Part shown: in pieces, positions 1-9,393 of the stretch
How the letters are laid out: every line of letters starts with the position of its first letter
How positions within the stretch are numbered: position 1 is the first letter of the stretch
Source of the DNA: Desulfatitalea alkaliphila
GTDB taxonomy: Bacteria > Desulfobacterota > Desulfobacteria > Desulfobacterales > Desulfosarcinaceae
Direction: 5' to 3'
Length of the DNA stretch: 64,000 bases
Assembly (NCBI RefSeq): GCF_022968795.1
Contig: NZ_JALJRB010000004.1
Coordinates: 185,486 to 249,485 of the forward strand
Translations under genes and position numbers: made by a program
The notes under the pieces: generated by a model
Told to the model about the DNA's origin: nothing
What the model saw: only the letters and a program-made list of their open reading frames with translations
Databases searched by the model: none

Positions 1-542
1 CGCCGGCGGGTTTCGAAAGCATCATCGAACAGCACGTGTACCCTTTCCATCGCGATGCCCCGCTGTTTGCCGCGCCATCTGCGCGGGAGCCAGGCATAGA
101 GCATGTATTTGGCGCCCGGCCGGAGCAGGGCCGGCAATCCGGCGGCGTATCGGTTTTGCTGGGAGGTGGTCAATGCGTGCAGGCAGCCGATGTCCAGGGC
201 ATAATCGAAGGGGCCACGGACACCTTGCAGATCAGTCACATCCCCTATCCGGAAGTCGATGGCCGGCTTGACCCGGGACGCTCTGCGTCGGGCCGTCCAG
301 ATGGCCTGAGGAGCGAAATCGATGCCGGTGACGTGCCAGCCGCGGCGTGCCATGGTCATGGCGTTGGTGCCGGTGCCGCAACCCAGATCGAGGGCGCGTC
401 CCGGCGGCGCGGTTTCCAGGAAGGCCATCACCTCCGGCGGCGTGATCCGTGTGTCCCAGGGGGTGCGACCGCGTAAATAGCGCCACAGGAAGGACCACCA
501 GCGGGCATCCCCGAGGCAGGCAAGACGCTGCACAGTGCTCAT
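1..542 (-). CDS. class I SAM-dependent methyltransferase (3' end cut by window)
   Basis: About 180 residues are visible before the window edge. I read the frame by hand from an ATG at 542, which overlaps the stop of the upstream HIT gene in an ATGA. Residues about 50-60 read [10 protein letters not shown], the glycine-rich motif I that binds S-adenosylmethionine, followed by an acidic loop GIDFAP and a later LDIGCLHAL segment typical of the Rossmann methyltransferase fold. The substrate cannot be told; the short form and charge pattern resemble small-molecule (thiopurine/tellurite-type) methyltransferases rather than rRNA enzymes, but that is only an impression. It is the last visible gene of the HIT-transporter run and is probably co-translated. 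Confidence 0.85.
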   Translation of the reverse strand, partial: MSTVQRLACLGDARWWSFLWRYLRGRTPWDTRITPPEVMAFLETAPPGRALDLGCGTGTNAMTMARRGWHVTGIDFAPQAIWTARRRASRVKPAIDFRIGDVTDLQGVRGPFDYALDIGCLHALTTSQQNRYAAGLPALLRPGAKYMLYAWLPRRWRGKQRGIAMERVHVLFDDAFETRR

Positions 543-886
543 CGGCGCATCAGCATGGGGCCCAGGGGGCGCCCGGCGAAAAGATGCAAGTGCAGATGAA
601 ACACCTCCTGGTTGGCGTCGCGGTTGCAGTTCACCAGCAGTCGGTAGCCGCTTTCGGCCACCCCTTCGCGGGCGGCGATCTCCTTGGCCACCAGGAACAT
701 GTGCCCGATCAGCGGCGCATCGGCCTCGCTGATGTCGTTGACCGTGGGAATCTCCTTGTTGGGCACGATCAGAATGTGGACGGGGGCCTGGGGGCGGATG
801 TCGCGAAAGGCAGTCACCCGGTCATCCTGGTAAACGATGTCGGCCGGGGCTTCTCCTTTGATGATCTTGGAAAAAATGGTTGTCAT
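539..886 (-). CDS. HIT family (HinT-like) nucleotide-binding protein
   Basis: The 115-residue protein has the family's usual length. Near the C-terminus [11 protein letters not shown] carries the histidine triad (His97, His99, His101), which binds the phosphate and performs nucleotidyl transfer in HinT-type purine nucleoside phosphoramidases. The N-terminus ([19 protein letters not shown]) is also the standard HinT opening. Its start overlaps the stop of the transporter gene by 4 bases, and its own stop overlaps the methyltransferase start, so the three are probably translationally coupled. It is a cytosolic protein; the physiological substrate in this family is generally unclear. Confidence 0.95.
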   Translation of the reverse strand: MTTIFSKIIKGEAPADIVYQDDRVTAFRDIRPQAPVHILIVPNKEIPTVNDISEADAPLIGHMFLVAKEIAAREGVAESGYRLLVNCNRDANQEVFHLHLHLFAGRPLGPMLMRR

Positions 887-1974
887 GATACGGTTTGCTC
901 CTCGTCATTGGTGTTGGCATGGGTCTCGGCGGTCTGCCGGGCTGCACCCGGCAAGCGGCGCACCAAACGCTCCCGATTCCAGAAGGTGGTGGCGCTTTGC
1001 CGATGTTCGCGGTGGCTGCATTGCGACCGACCGCATATGGGGCACTCATCGGCATTGCAGGGATCCATGTGCACCAGCACCTCCGCGCGCCCGAGATAGC
1101 GGTCGATCAAGAGCTGTTCCAGCCGCTTGCACTCGCCGTGGGCGGTTTCCAGGGTCAGGTCGGCCGGCAGCACCAGGTGCAGGTCGATGTGTACCTGGTG
1201 GCCGGCGCGCCAGGCCCGCAGCTGATGGATGTCCACCCAGAGGGGAGAACGGTGTTTTTCCAGGGAGTGCGCGATCTGATCGAGCAGCACGGGGTCGGAA
1301 GCGTGCATCAGGCGCGCAAAGGAGTGGCGCACCAATCGGCCCCCCGTGAACAGAATGTTGATCCCCACCAGACAGGCGATGGCGCCGTCGAGCCAGAGCC
1401 AGTCGGTCCAATGCACCAAACCCAGGCCGATCAGAACACCCGCCGAGGTGAAGACATCGGTCAGGATGTGCTTGCCGTCGGCCATCAGGGTGATGGAGTC
1501 GGTGCGGCGGCCGGTGCGGATGAGAAACAGACCCAGCAGAAGATTGATCACCGATGCAACGCAGAGGATGATCAGCCCCAGGCCCAGGTTGGGCAGCGGG
1601 TGAGGGGCCAGCAGATGGGTCACCCCGGTGTAGAAGATCCCCACCGCCGCCCCGATGATCAACGCGCCTTCGAATCCCGCCGAGAAATACTCGATTTTGC
1701 CGTGGCCGTAAGGGTGGTCCAGATCGGGCGGCTTGTTGGCCATCCAGATGCTGATGGTGGCAAAACCGCTGGCCACCACATTGACGATGGACTCCAGGGC
1801 GTCGGACAGCACCGCCGATGACCCGGTCAGGCTATAGGTGTAGAACTTGAGCGCCAGCAGCACGATGCTGACCGCCACCGACAATAGAATGGCGGCCATT
1901 CGCAGGCGGTAATGGTCCGCGCTTTGAATCGCTTGTCCTTTGGCGGCGGTTGGGTCGTCCACGGCGGTCATCAT
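883..1974 (-). CDS. cation diffusion facilitator family transporter
   Basis: This 363-residue inner-membrane transporter would export divalent metal ions (Zn, Fe, Mn or Co) in exchange for protons. I place the start at the MMTAVDD codon at 1974; an open frame further upstream only overlaps the neighbouring dehydrogenase gene. Metal-site features are visible: Asp58 in [15 protein letters not shown] (His87, His91), and a second His169/Asp173 pair in [10 protein letters not shown]. About six hydrophobic segments are followed by a cytosolic domain. The C-terminus has an unusual Cys/His cluster (four cysteines plus several histidines in about 20 residues) that may sense or buffer metal. The stop overlaps the HIT start by 4 bases. 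Confidence 0.92.
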   Translation of the reverse strand: MMTAVDDPTAAKGQAIQSADHYRLRMAAILLSVAVSIVLLALKFYTYSLTGSSAVLSDALESIVNVVASGFATISIWMANKPPDLDHPYGHGKIEYFSAGFEGALIIGAAVGIFYTGVTHLLAPHPLPNLGLGLIILCVASVINLLLGLFLIRTGRRTDSITLMADGKHILTDVFTSAGVLIGLGLVHWTDWLWLDGAIACLVGINILFTGGRLVRHSFARLMHASDPVLLDQIAHSLEKHRSPLWVDIHQLRAWRAGHQVHIDLHLVLPADLTLETAHGECKRLEQLLIDRYLGRAEVLVHMDPCNADECPICGRSQCSHREHRQSATTFWNRERLVRRLPGAARQTAETHANTNDEEQTVS

Positions 1975-1981
1975 GCGTCCC

Positions 1982-2869
1982 TTAGTCGGCCGGTCGGTTG
2001 AAGCGGTCCAGCACCCGGTACAGCCCTTGTGTCCCCATCTGCTCACCGCCCTGGGCCATGGCGGCCGTGTAGAATTGGTGGACGAGGGCCAAGCCGGGCA
2101 GGGACAGGCGCATGCGACGGGCTTCGGCCAGGGCGATACCCATGTCCTTGACAAAATGACGGATGTAAAAGCCCGGCGCGTAATCGTTCTGCGCAATGCG
2201 TCGGCCCAGGGTGTTGATGGCCCAAGAACTGGCCGCGCCTTGCCCGATGATGTCGATGACCGCATCGAGGGACATGCCGCTGTGATGGGCATAAAGCAAG
2301 GATTCCACCACCCCGATCATGGTGCCGGCGATCAGGATCTGGTTGCACATCTTGGTGTGCTGTCCGGCACCGGCGGGTCCCATGCGGGCGATGTGCCGGC
2401 CCAAAATGGCCAACAGGGGCCGGACCCGTTCGAAGGGGGCCGGGTCGCCGCCCACCATGATGGCCAGGGTGGCTTCACGGGCCCCCACGTCACCCCCTGA
2501 AACCGGTGCATCCAGGGCCGCCACCCCCTGCTGTCGAGCTTGCTGGTGGATCTTTACCGCCAGGTCCGGGCTGGAGGTGGTCATGTCCACCACCACCGTA
2601 TCGGCCCGTGCGCCGGCCAGAATACCGTCTTCATGCAAGTAGACCGCGGCGACATCGTCGGGGTCGCCCACGATGGAAAATATCACATCGCAGTGCCGGG
2701 CCACCTCCCGCGGCGTGTCGCACCAATCGGCGCCGGCCTTTACCAGGCTGTCCGTCTTGGACCGGGTGCGGTTGAACAGGTGAACCTTGTGGCCGGCGGC
2801 GATCATGTGACCGCACATGGCATTGCCCATGACCCCGGTACCGATCCATCCGATCGCCAGGCTGTTCAT
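1982..2869 (-). CDS. NAD(P)-dependent beta-hydroxyacid dehydrogenase (HIBADH/GarR family)
   Basis: The protein has 295 residues, normal for 3-hydroxyisobutyrate or tartronate-semialdehyde reductases. The N-terminus shows the dinucleotide-binding GWIGTGVMG motif (about residues 7-15), then the substrate-binding DAPVSGGDVGA motif (about 120-130) and the catalytic-lysine stretch GAGQHTKMCNQ (Lys173). The start has a good AAGGAG ribosome site about 8 bases upstream. It oxidises or reduces short beta-hydroxy acids; the exact substrate cannot be read. It is first in the minus-strand run and lies 7 bases before the transporter gene. Confidence 0.92.
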   Translation of the reverse strand: MNSLAIGWIGTGVMGNAMCGHMIAAGHKVHLFNRTRSKTDSLVKAGADWCDTPREVARHCDVIFSIVGDPDDVAAVYLHEDGILAGARADTVVVDMTTSSPDLAVKIHQQARQQGVAALDAPVSGGDVGAREATLAIMVGGDPAPFERVRPLLAILGRHIARMGPAGAGQHTKMCNQILIAGTMIGVVESLLYAHHSGMSLDAVIDIIGQGAASSWAINTLGRRIAQNDYAPGFYIRHFVKDMGIALAEARRMRLSLPGLALVHQFYTAAMAQGGEQMGTQGLYRVLDRFNRPAD

Positions 2870-3127
2870 GCGCCAGCTCCTTTTAATTCGGGGTGAAAAC
2901 AGCGCCCTTCGTTCAATTACCTGCTATAACACATGCCTTCGGTGTATGGACCGAAAATAGTCAATATGCGCCGGTAGTGTCAAGCGAGGCGTGCCTTGCC
3001 CGGCAATTTCACTTTACGGGAAGGGCTCGGTCGCGTTCGAAAGCGCTCACTTGGTTGCGGCCGAAAGAAAGATGCGTTAGGTTCAGGATCATGATTGTTT
3101 CTCGCAAAATGGAAAATGAAGGCTGAG

Positions 3128-3679
3128 ATGAAAATTCAGATACAACACATTCCCGCCGAGGGGATGGACGTGGCCTACCGCAAGCCGTTCGATGTTTTTC
3201 CAGTGCTCAAAGAGTTGGCGGACGAGGGGCAATACGCTTTTCCGGCACCGGTGGAGGCACAAATGCGGTTGGTGCTGGAGCGTGACCTGATTACGGTCGA
3301 AGGGTTCGTGCAGACCACCGTGCAACAGGCGTGCAGTCGTTGCCTGGAGCTGTTCGACCAGCCGATCCGGCAACGCTTCACCCTGCGTTATTCGCGTGAA
3401 ATTCCCGTGGACGTGACCCCCGGCGATGGCGAGGAGGTGGCGCTGACCGCCGAGCAGATCGGCCTGGTCTACTTCAAAGGGGAACATATCGATCTGCGGG
3501 ACACCATGCAGGAGCAGGTGGTGCTGGCGCTGCCTTTCAAACCCCTGTGCCGCGACGACTGCAAAGGGTTGTGTGCGCGTTGCGGTGCCGATTTCAACCG
3601 AGGGCCCTGCGGCTGCGGTGCCGAAGTGATCGAGAACCCGTTTGCCGTGCTGCGGGATCGTTCCTGGCCCAAAAGCTGA
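3128..3679 (+). CDS. yceD: YceD/DUF177 family protein
   Basis: A 183-residue DUF177 protein; the family (YceD in E. coli) is linked to 23S rRNA accumulation. The C-terminal third has the family's cysteine cluster: LCRDDCKGLCARCG, then GPCGC near residue 165, probably metal-binding. I chose the ATG at 3128, preceded by GAAGG at 5-6 bases; an in-frame ATG at 3116 is an alternative with a weaker site. In most bacteria rpmF (ribosomal protein L32) follows directly, but here the next 250 bases hold only palindromic repeats and no L32 gene is visible. Confidence 0.88.
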   Translation: MKIQIQHIPAEGMDVAYRKPFDVFPVLKELADEGQYAFPAPVEAQMRLVLERDLITVEGFVQTTVQQACSRCLELFDQPIRQRFTLRYSREIPVDVTPGDGEEVALTAEQIGLVYFKGEHIDLRDTMQEQVVLALPFKPLCRDDCKGLCARCGADFNRGPCGCGAEVIENPFAVLRDRSWPKS

Positions 3680-3691
3680 TGCAAGGCGCGA

Positions 3692-3873
3692 GGGCACGGC
3701 ATGCCGTGCCCCTACAAGGCCGGCAATCCCTTGTTGGGCGCATTGCATGCCATAACCGGTGCGCGGCCGGCCATTGCCTGTATGGGGAATCGCATGCCGT
3801 GTCCGAGCACGACCGGTTCCCCTCCGTAGGGGCGCGGCATGCCGTGCCCTTGCCCGTGTCCGAGCACGGCCGG
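3692..3873. repeat. cluster of palindromic repeats after yceD
   Basis: A perfect 20-base palindrome, GGGCACGGCATGCCGTGCCC, lies at 3692-3711. A related copy (GCGGCATGCCGTGCCC core) lies near 3833-3850 and a diverged one near 3791-3800. A second unit, CGTGTCCGAGCACGRCCGG, occurs as a direct repeat at about 3798-3816 and 3855-3873 and can form a small CCGTG/CACGG hairpin. The stretch has no convincing coding frame. It looks like a REP-type intergenic element. Confidence 0.7.
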
Positions 3874-3934
3874 CAAGTTCCCGCAGGGGCACTCCCCACG
3901 CCGTGTCCCGATTCATGAAAGGTGTTCTGGCCCC

Positions 3935-4114
3935 ATGTCCATCCGATTGTTGGCGCGCGATCTTTACCTTTCCCAGCAGCAGGTGGCCCGCTTGCAAAAG
4001 GCGCTCGCCGATGCACCCGACGACCGACGGCCGGCGATAGCGCAACAGCTGCGCCGCGCCCTCGCCGAACGCAATGCCCTGCGGCGTGCCCTGGATGGGC
4101 GCATCGGGCGCTGA
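3935..4114 (+). CDS. small helical protein of unknown function (59 aa)
   Basis: This 59-residue frame starts at ATG 3935, with an AAAGG ribosome-binding site about 13 bases upstream. The sequence is rich in Leu, Gln, Arg and Ala with heptad-like spacing (QQVARLQKAL, QQLRRALAERNALRRAL), so it should form a two-helix coiled coil. I recall similar unnamed proteins from Desulfobacterales but cannot check this. No function is assigned. The frame ends 22 bases before the convergent J-domain gene. Confidence 0.5.
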   Translation: MSIRLLARDLYLSQQQVARLQKALADAPDDRRPAIAQQLRRALAERNALRRALDGRIGR

Positions 4115-4136
4115 GCAATTCACGCCACGCTGTGCT

Positions 4137-5129
4137 TCAGCCGCGCTTGCCCCGTTTGAGCAGCACTTTGTAATAGTCCGTCAGGCGCCGGAACAGCTCC
4201 GGATCGCCGCCCTGGTCCGGGTGGTGTTTCAGCGCCAGGCGGTGGTAGAGGCGTGTCAAACTGCGTTGATCCAGTTTCTTGAGGGTCTTCCACGGCAACC
4301 CGAACAGATGGCCGGCCTCTTCCAGCTTGATGCGCACCTTTGCCGGGGGGTGGTAGGTGCGGTGGCGGTTGATGAAATCTTCCACATAGGCCTGCCAGGG
4401 GGATTGGCGCGGCGGGTCGAGATCGAAATAGAGGATGGCGTAGCGCACCAGGTAATCCCGCAAACGGCCGGGGTGGGGCAGGTCCGTCCAGAACCGTTCG
4501 TCCGCATCCAAACGGCACAGCCGGGAAACGAAATAACGATCCATCTGCTCGAGCAGCGTTCGATCGCTGGCGGGGTCGGGCACGAAGCGCCGCAACTCGA
4601 AGATGGTGTTGACGTAAGCGGCCTTTTCGTGAAGCCGCAGACGCCGCTCCTCCGCCCAGAAGTACTGCTCCAGCTCGTCCCGCGATTTGGCGTAAAGGGG
4701 ATGAAAGACACTCTCCGGCACCCGGCCGATGTGCCGTTGCTCGCTGTGGCCGAAGCGCAGGTAGTGATAACGGCGCCGATCAAAAAGGTGGGGGGGCGGC
4801 ATTGCATCACCGTCCATGGCGAGGGAGCGGTGCGCGGTCCTGCGACGCCTGCGGTCGAAGCCGGCGATCACCCGCTGGATTTCCGGATCCAGGAACTCGA
4901 ACAAGAGTCGGTCCAGGGCGTCCGGGTCGGCCGCCGCATCCGCTTCGGCCAGGGCACTGAGCAAGGGTTCCGCATAATAGTAACCCCGTCCGCCCACATA
5001 GACGATGAAGGCGGCGGGGTCGGGGCCTAAATCGAACAGATCGCGGCTTCGCAGCCGTCCGTCCGCTGGATAGGATTGACGGATGACGTAGTGCAGCCGG
5101 CCTCCGTCATACACTCTTGCAAGATACAT
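4137..5129 (-). CDS. J-domain (DnaJ-like) protein with C-terminal J domain
   Basis: A 330-residue protein. Its last about 45 residues form a J domain: LTRLYHRLALKHHPDQGGD includes the HPD tripeptide (about residues 303-305) needed to stimulate DnaK ATPase. The first 280 residues are not a known DnaJ region; they are rich in Arg, Tyr and Asp, have no cysteine zinc fingers and no membrane span. The J domain sits at the C-terminus, unlike DnaJ/CbpA. The protein probably recruits DnaK to a specific client, which cannot be told from sequence. Confidence 0.85.
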   Translation of the reverse strand: MYLARVYDGGRLHYVIRQSYPADGRLRSRDLFDLGPDPAAFIVYVGGRGYYYAEPLLSALAEADAAADPDALDRLLFEFLDPEIQRVIAGFDRRRRRTAHRSLAMDGDAMPPPHLFDRRRYHYLRFGHSEQRHIGRVPESVFHPLYAKSRDELEQYFWAEERRLRLHEKAAYVNTIFELRRFVPDPASDRTLLEQMDRYFVSRLCRLDADERFWTDLPHPGRLRDYLVRYAILYFDLDPPRQSPWQAYVEDFINRHRTYHPPAKVRIKLEEAGHLFGLPWKTLKKLDQRSLTRLYHRLALKHHPDQGGDPELFRRLTDYYKVLLKRGKRG

Positions 5130-5206
5130 CCTCTGTCGCCACCTCCCCGGGCACAGAGGACCTTAACCATTGCCGGCGACCATGGCAAGCACCGAATACG
5201 CCGGAA

Positions 5207-7261
5207 TCACACCTTGAACTGTCCCACCATTTGGCGCAGCTTTTCGGCCAGGGAGGACAGCGCATCGGCATTCTGATTGACCTGGCCGCTGGAATCGGCG
5301 ATCTCCCCCACTGCCGCGCTGACCTCGTTGATGTCGCCGGAAATGGTACCGGCCACCACCGAGCTTTCGCTCACATTTTGCGTGACATCCTGAATGCCCT
5401 GGGATGCCTGGGATACATTGTTGGCGATCTCCTGGCTGGTGGTCGCCTGCTCCTGCACCGCCGTGGCGATGGTGCTGACAATGTCGTTGACCTGGTTGAT
5501 GACCGCCGAAATCTCTTCGATCTGCGTGACCGTATCGCCGGTGGAGTGTTGGATGGCCTGAATGCGCGACTTGATGTCCTGGGTGGCCGATGCGGTCTGC
5601 TTGGCCAGCTCCTTGATTTCGTTGGCCACTACCGCGAAGCCCTTGCCGGCTTCGCCCGCCCGGGCCGCCTCGATGGTCGCATTGAGGGCCAACAGATTGA
5701 TCTGTTCGGAAATTTCGGTGATCACCTCGGTCACCTTGCTGATCTCGTTGGCGGCCTGGCCGAGCTCGTCCACCTTGGCGGAAGTACTGCCGGCGATAGT
5801 GACGGCCGACTCCGTGATGGTGTGGGCCTTCTCGGAGTTCTGGGCGATCTCGTTGACCGTGGCGGTCATCTCCTCGGCGGAGGCGGCCACCATGTTGACA
5901 TTGGTGGCCGCCTGTTCGCTGGCGGCGGCCACGCTGTTCATGTTGGCGCTCATCTGTTCCGAGGCAGCGGCCACCTGCTGCGAGCGTTGGGACATGTTTT
6001 CCACACCGCCGTTCATTTGACCGGCGATGGCGGACAGGTTGGTGGATGCCTCGTTGAGGGTGGAAGTGTCGTCGCTGATCTGGCGAATGATGCTTTGCAG
6101 TTTCTCCATGAAGGTGTTGAACCAGGTGGCCATCTCGCCGATCTCATCCTTGCTGTCCACCGGCAAGCGCTTGGTCAGGTCGCCTTCTCCCTGGGCGATG
6201 TCCTTGAGCATGACCACCGTCCCTTTGATGGGCTTGAGGATCACGGCGGTGACGGCCAGGGCCAGGGCGATCACCACGCCCACCACGACCAGGATCACCA
6301 AAAGGATTTTATTGCGCAGGGCATTGACCTCCGCGAACACCTCATCCGTGGCCGCGGTGGTGACCATGCCCCAGTTCAGTCCTTCGATGGCCAACGGATC
6401 GTAACGCACCAGCTCTTCGTGTTCTCCGTCCAGACGGTCGACGGCGATGCCGCTTTGACCTTTGACGGCACGGGCGCTGTATTCATCCGAAAGCAGGGTG
6501 CCGATTTTTCCGCTGCGGACAACCTGATCGCTGCGCAATCCCGCTTTGCCGTCCACGGCCCCCACCAGGTAGCTTTCCCCGGTCTGCCCCAAACCGCTGC
6601 GCTGTTGCACGACGGCATTGATTTCAGCGGTGGAGAGCCGCACGGCGACGTAACCCAGGTGATGGTCGAAGGCATCCAGGACCCGGGCGGTCATGAAGGC
6701 GGCGGGCTGGTTGTTCAAGGGGGGATAGGCAGCGAAATCCGCCACCACGACATCGGTGGTTTCGGATTGTGCCATGGTATTAAAGGCTCTGCCCAGGCTC
6801 GACTGCGCCAGGGGGCTTTCCGGAATGAGGACACCCAGATCCGATTCCCGTTGGGTGGAGTAAATGACGTAGCCGGAGGCGTTGAGCAACAGCAGGTCGG
6901 CGTAGCCGTAGTCGGCCACCATCTCGTGCAGACGCGGTTCCCGAAACTCAACGATCACCTTCCAGTTGGGGGCATCCACCGTGTTGCCGCTGCCTTCGAA
7001 GGCGGTGCCGAAGGCGTTGACGCACTCGCGGATATACGGATCGAACTGGATGGTTTTCACCGAGGTGCGCACCCGCGCGAAGTAGTCCTCCAAATGGTTG
7101 CGCTTGGCCTCCTGGATGGCCGTGAATTTGGCGGATGCCTCGTTTTGCAGCGCCCCTCCGGCCTGGTTGACCGCCAGCACGGTGACGATGCCCAGGGGGA
7201 TCAGGCTCACCAGGATGAACGCCGTCAATAATTTGGTCTTGATGCCCAGTTTGTTCAACAT
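5207..7261 (-). CDS. methyl-accepting chemotaxis protein
   Basis: This 684-residue membrane chemoreceptor has a first membrane span at about residues 10-32, a periplasmic sensor region of about 280 residues (double-Cache-like, with [14 protein letters not shown] and a second [15 protein letters not shown] half), a second span at about 318-342, a HAMP segment ([23 protein letters not shown]) and a long MCP signalling domain whose tip contains the conserved [25 protein letters not shown] site precedes the start. The ligand is unknown. No che genes are adjacent, so the receptor probably works with a distant array. Confidence 0.95.
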   Translation of the reverse strand: MLNKLGIKTKLLTAFILVSLIPLGIVTVLAVNQAGGALQNEASAKFTAIQEAKRNHLEDYFARVRTSVKTIQFDPYIRECVNAFGTAFEGSGNTVDAPNWKVIVEFREPRLHEMVADYGYADLLLLNASGYVIYSTQRESDLGVLIPESPLAQSSLGRAFNTMAQSETTDVVVADFAAYPPLNNQPAAFMTARVLDAFDHHLGYVAVRLSTAEINAVVQQRSGLGQTGESYLVGAVDGKAGLRSDQVVRSGKIGTLLSDEYSARAVKGQSGIAVDRLDGEHEELVRYDPLAIEGLNWGMVTTAATDEVFAEVNALRNKILLVILVVVGVVIALALAVTAVILKPIKGTVVMLKDIAQGEGDLTKRLPVDSKDEIGEMATWFNTFMEKLQSIIRQISDDTSTLNEASTNLSAIAGQMNGGVENMSQRSQQVAAASEQMSANMNSVAAASEQAATNVNMVAASAEEMTATVNEIAQNSEKAHTITESAVTIAGSTSAKVDELGQAANEISKVTEVITEISEQINLLALNATIEAARAGEAGKGFAVVANEIKELAKQTASATQDIKSRIQAIQHSTGDTVTQIEEISAVINQVNDIVSTIATAVQEQATTSQEIANNVSQASQGIQDVTQNVSESSVVAGTISGDINEVSAAVGEIADSSGQVNQNADALSSLAEKLRQMVGQFKV

Positions 7262-7531
7262 TTCGCTCCGCTCCTTATTTCATCACATCGGTTCATATGG
7301 CCCACTGCATTATTGGCCGAATGGCATTCGGACTTAAGAGCAAATTCAAAAAATAGGATTACAATATGTTGAAGTTGGCATCGGCGCGTGTATGTCGGCA
7401 GGCGGGCGGTTGGAAGGCGGTCCGTCGTCAAACGGTGTGTGTTTGCGCATTGACATCGGGCCGGCCACTGCATATAACCGAGCTCAAACCGGGGAACGAA
7501 ACCCCGATCCAGTGCCTTGTCGCCCTGATTG

Positions 7532-7593
7532 AACCACGAAGGTTCGCCACCCCGCATCCTTGCGAATGGACCGGCGAAGTTCGTGGTTTTTTT
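7532..7593 (+). terminator. intrinsic terminator or attenuator in the leader of the DUF4198 gene
   Basis: AACCACGAA (7532-7540) pairs perfectly with TTCGTGGTT (7580-7588). The stem continues through a short mismatch with TTCGCC/GGCGAA, and the loop holds its own CGCA/TGCG mini-hairpin. Seven T residues follow at 7587-7593. The structure ends about 18 bases before the AGGAGG site of the next plus-strand gene. No plus-strand gene lies upstream, so its placement suggests leader attenuation rather than ordinary gene-end termination. Confidence 0.65.
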
Positions 7594-7624
7594 GATGCCC
7601 TTGACCCGAAAGGAGGTTTTGCAA

Positions 7625-8407
7625 ATGCACCTGAGATCGTTTTTCATATGGACCCTGGTTTTGGCAGCGCTCCTTGCCGCCGCGCCCGTATCGGCCCACT
7701 TCGGCATGCTGATTCCTTCCGCGAACATGGTGATGCAGGACGATCCGCGCAATGTGGCCTTGACCCTCTCCTTTTCCCACCCCATGGAAATGGTGGGCAT
7801 GCCCATGGCCAAACCGAAACAGTTCAAAGTGCTGGCGGGCGAAACCCACACCGATCTGCGCGACCAACTCACGCCGATCAAGGTGATGGGCCGCGAGGCC
7901 TGGTATATGGACTACCTGCTGCGACGCCCGGGGGTTTACACCTTCTATATGGAGCCCGAACCCTATTGGGAACCCACGGAGGATTGTTTCATCGTGCACA
8001 TCACCAAAACCGTGGTGGCGGCCTTCGGTGACGAGGCCGGGTGGGATGCCGAAGCCGGGCTGAAGACCGAGATCGTCCCCCTGACACGCCCCTTCGGCCT
8101 TTATACCGGCAACCTGTTTCAAGGCATCGTGAAAATGGACGGCAAACCCGTGCCCTATGCCGAGGTGGAGGTGGAATTCTACAACAGCGACCGCAAGGCG
8201 GAGATCATCAACGACTACATGGTGACCCAGGTGGCCAAGGCCGACGGCAACGGGGTGTTCAGCTTCGCCGCCCCCGCACCCGGCTGGTGGGGCTTTTCCG
8301 CTCTAAACACGGCGGATTACACCATCACCCATGAAGGCCAGGAAAAGGAAGTCGAGTTGGGCGCCGTCCTATGGGTCCACTTCGAACCCTGGCCCACCAA
8401 ACCCTGA
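7625..8407 (+). CDS. DUF4198 domain exported protein
   Basis: A 260-residue protein with a clear signal peptide (charged MHLR, hydrophobic core to about residue 22, cleavage near PVSAHFG). The mature protein has the DUF4198 pattern: an N-terminal His immediately after cleavage, SFSHPMEM, a GVYTFYMEP strand and a C-terminal beta-rich domain with [18 protein letters not shown]4198 proteins often accompany nickel/cobalt uptake systems and are thought to bind metal in the periplasm. ATG 7625 follows a perfect AGGAGG at 8 bases; frame extension upstream runs through the leader hairpin and is not native. No transporter is adjacent. Confidence 0.85.
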   Translation: MHLRSFFIWTLVLAALLAAAPVSAHFGMLIPSANMVMQDDPRNVALTLSFSHPMEMVGMPMAKPKQFKVLAGETHTDLRDQLTPIKVMGREAWYMDYLLRRPGVYTFYMEPEPYWEPTEDCFIVHITKTVVAAFGDEAGWDAEAGLKTEIVPLTRPFGLYTGNLFQGIVKMDGKPVPYAEVEVEFYNSDRKAEIINDYMVTQVAKADGNGVFSFAAPAPGWWGFSALNTADYTITHEGQEKEVELGAVLWVHFEPWPTKP

Positions 8408-8429
8408 AACCCCCGAACCCCAAACAAAA

Positions 8430-8457
8430 GCGGCGGTTCCAATCAAGGAACCGCCGC
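8430..8457. terminator. bidirectional intrinsic terminator
   Basis: GCGGCGGTTCC and GGAACCGCCGC form an 11-bp perfect stem with a 6-base loop between two convergent genes. On the minus strand the stem is followed by TTTTGTTT, so it best serves the DUF3786 transcript end only if read-through from upstream minus-strand genes is considered; on the plus strand it follows the DUF4198 stop by about 20 bases but lacks a T run. Confidence 0.7.
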
Positions 8458-8512
8458 ATCCAACTCAACCAACCCTACCAACTCAACAAACTCAATAAAC
8501 GCAACACCCCTC

Positions 8513-9331
8513 TCAGCCCGTCGCGGAGCGGATACCGTGGCGGTGGCTGATCTTCTCCAGCATGCGGACGAAGCCGGCCACCAGGCTGTACAGGGCATCG
8601 ATGGGCAGATTGTCCGGTGCCGATGCGTCAAAAAAGACGTTCAGGCTCGATGCCATCCCCTCATCGGGTTTCCAGTAACAAATCATCATGGGCACCTTGG
8701 GCAACGGGTAGAGCACAACGGCGATGTCGGCGTTGAATTCGTCCGTTGTCTCCTGACCATTGAAGAGTATCGTCATGTCTTCAAACAGTTCCGAATAGCT
8801 GTCGGCCAAGTGCTTGATCGCCTTCTCGCCCCGCTGTTCAAACAGGCGGTACCAATCCTGGCCCCCCTTGAGTTCCCGCAGCGGCACCCAACGGCCGGTC
8901 AACGGTTCGCCCTTGCTCTCCAGCACATAACGCAGCATGGGAATGGCAATCCAGCCGTGGATATGAATGTCCGCGTGCATCTTGCCCTGGTCATCGATAC
9001 TGAAAGGTTTACCCAGCGTTCGCAAGGTCAGGCGACCATTGCGGTATTCGCCGCCCAGTCGCTCGGCAACCGAGGCCAAGTCCACATCTTTGACCCTTTC
9101 CTGCAGGACCCGCACCGCTTCGTCCATGCTTTGATCGATGTTCGGGCTTTTGTTGCCGCGACCGCTGTGTTGCTCGATGACCGCTTTGTCCAGATAGGGG
9201 CATTCCGCCAGGTCCCGGTTGCCCTTGAACACCGCGGCCGCAAAGGCCAGACAGGTGCGCTCGCCGCATTCGCGGCAGTTGGTTTTGGGAAGCAACTTGA
9301 AAACAGCCATGGGATTGTTCAATACCGACAT
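8513..9331 (-). CDS. DUF3786 domain protein with N-terminal 4Fe-4S motif
   Basis: This 272-residue protein opens with a Cys motif (Cys19, Cys22, Cys27, Cys44: NCRECGERTC then AECPYL) like the Fe-S domain in the CODH/acetyl-CoA synthase corrinoid protein. The rest is the DUF3786 domain, common in sulfate reducers and other acetyl-CoA-pathway anaerobes and of unknown function. I set the start at ATG 9331, preceded by GGAG at 8 bases, rather than an upstream in-frame ATG at 9361. The protein is probably cytosolic and may bind a corrinoid or another one-carbon-pathway protein; that role is inference. Confidence 0.88.
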   Translation of the reverse strand: MSVLNNPMAVFKLLPKTNCRECGERTCLAFAAAVFKGNRDLAECPYLDKAVIEQHSGRGNKSPNIDQSMDEAVRVLQERVKDVDLASVAERLGGEYRNGRLTLRTLGKPFSIDDQGKMHADIHIHGWIAIPMLRYVLESKGEPLTGRWVPLRELKGGQDWYRLFEQRGEKAIKHLADSYSELFEDMTILFNGQETTDEFNADIAVVLYPLPKVPMMICYWKPDEGMASSLNVFFDASAPDNLPIDALYSLVAGFVRMLEKISHRHGIRSATG

Positions 9332-9393
9332 GCAACACTCCTTTGGATGATTTGGCATCAAGGACGCGTGCCGTAATCAGGTCGTTAAAACCA

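Noticed and set aside
3692..3873. CRISPR-like repeat cluster
   Set aside because: Palindromes of variable length with irregular spacing; no uniform repeats and spacers and no cas genes.
5117..7231. 704-residue plus-strand frame opposite the chemoreceptor
   Set aside because: An antisense shadow of a GC-rich gene: low-complexity Gly/His/Asp content, no motif and no ribosome site.
7441..7530. Cobalamin riboswitch in the DUF4198 leader
   Set aside because: A CCACTG and a CGGGG/CCCCG hairpin occur, but the order is wrong and the conserved B12-box is missing.
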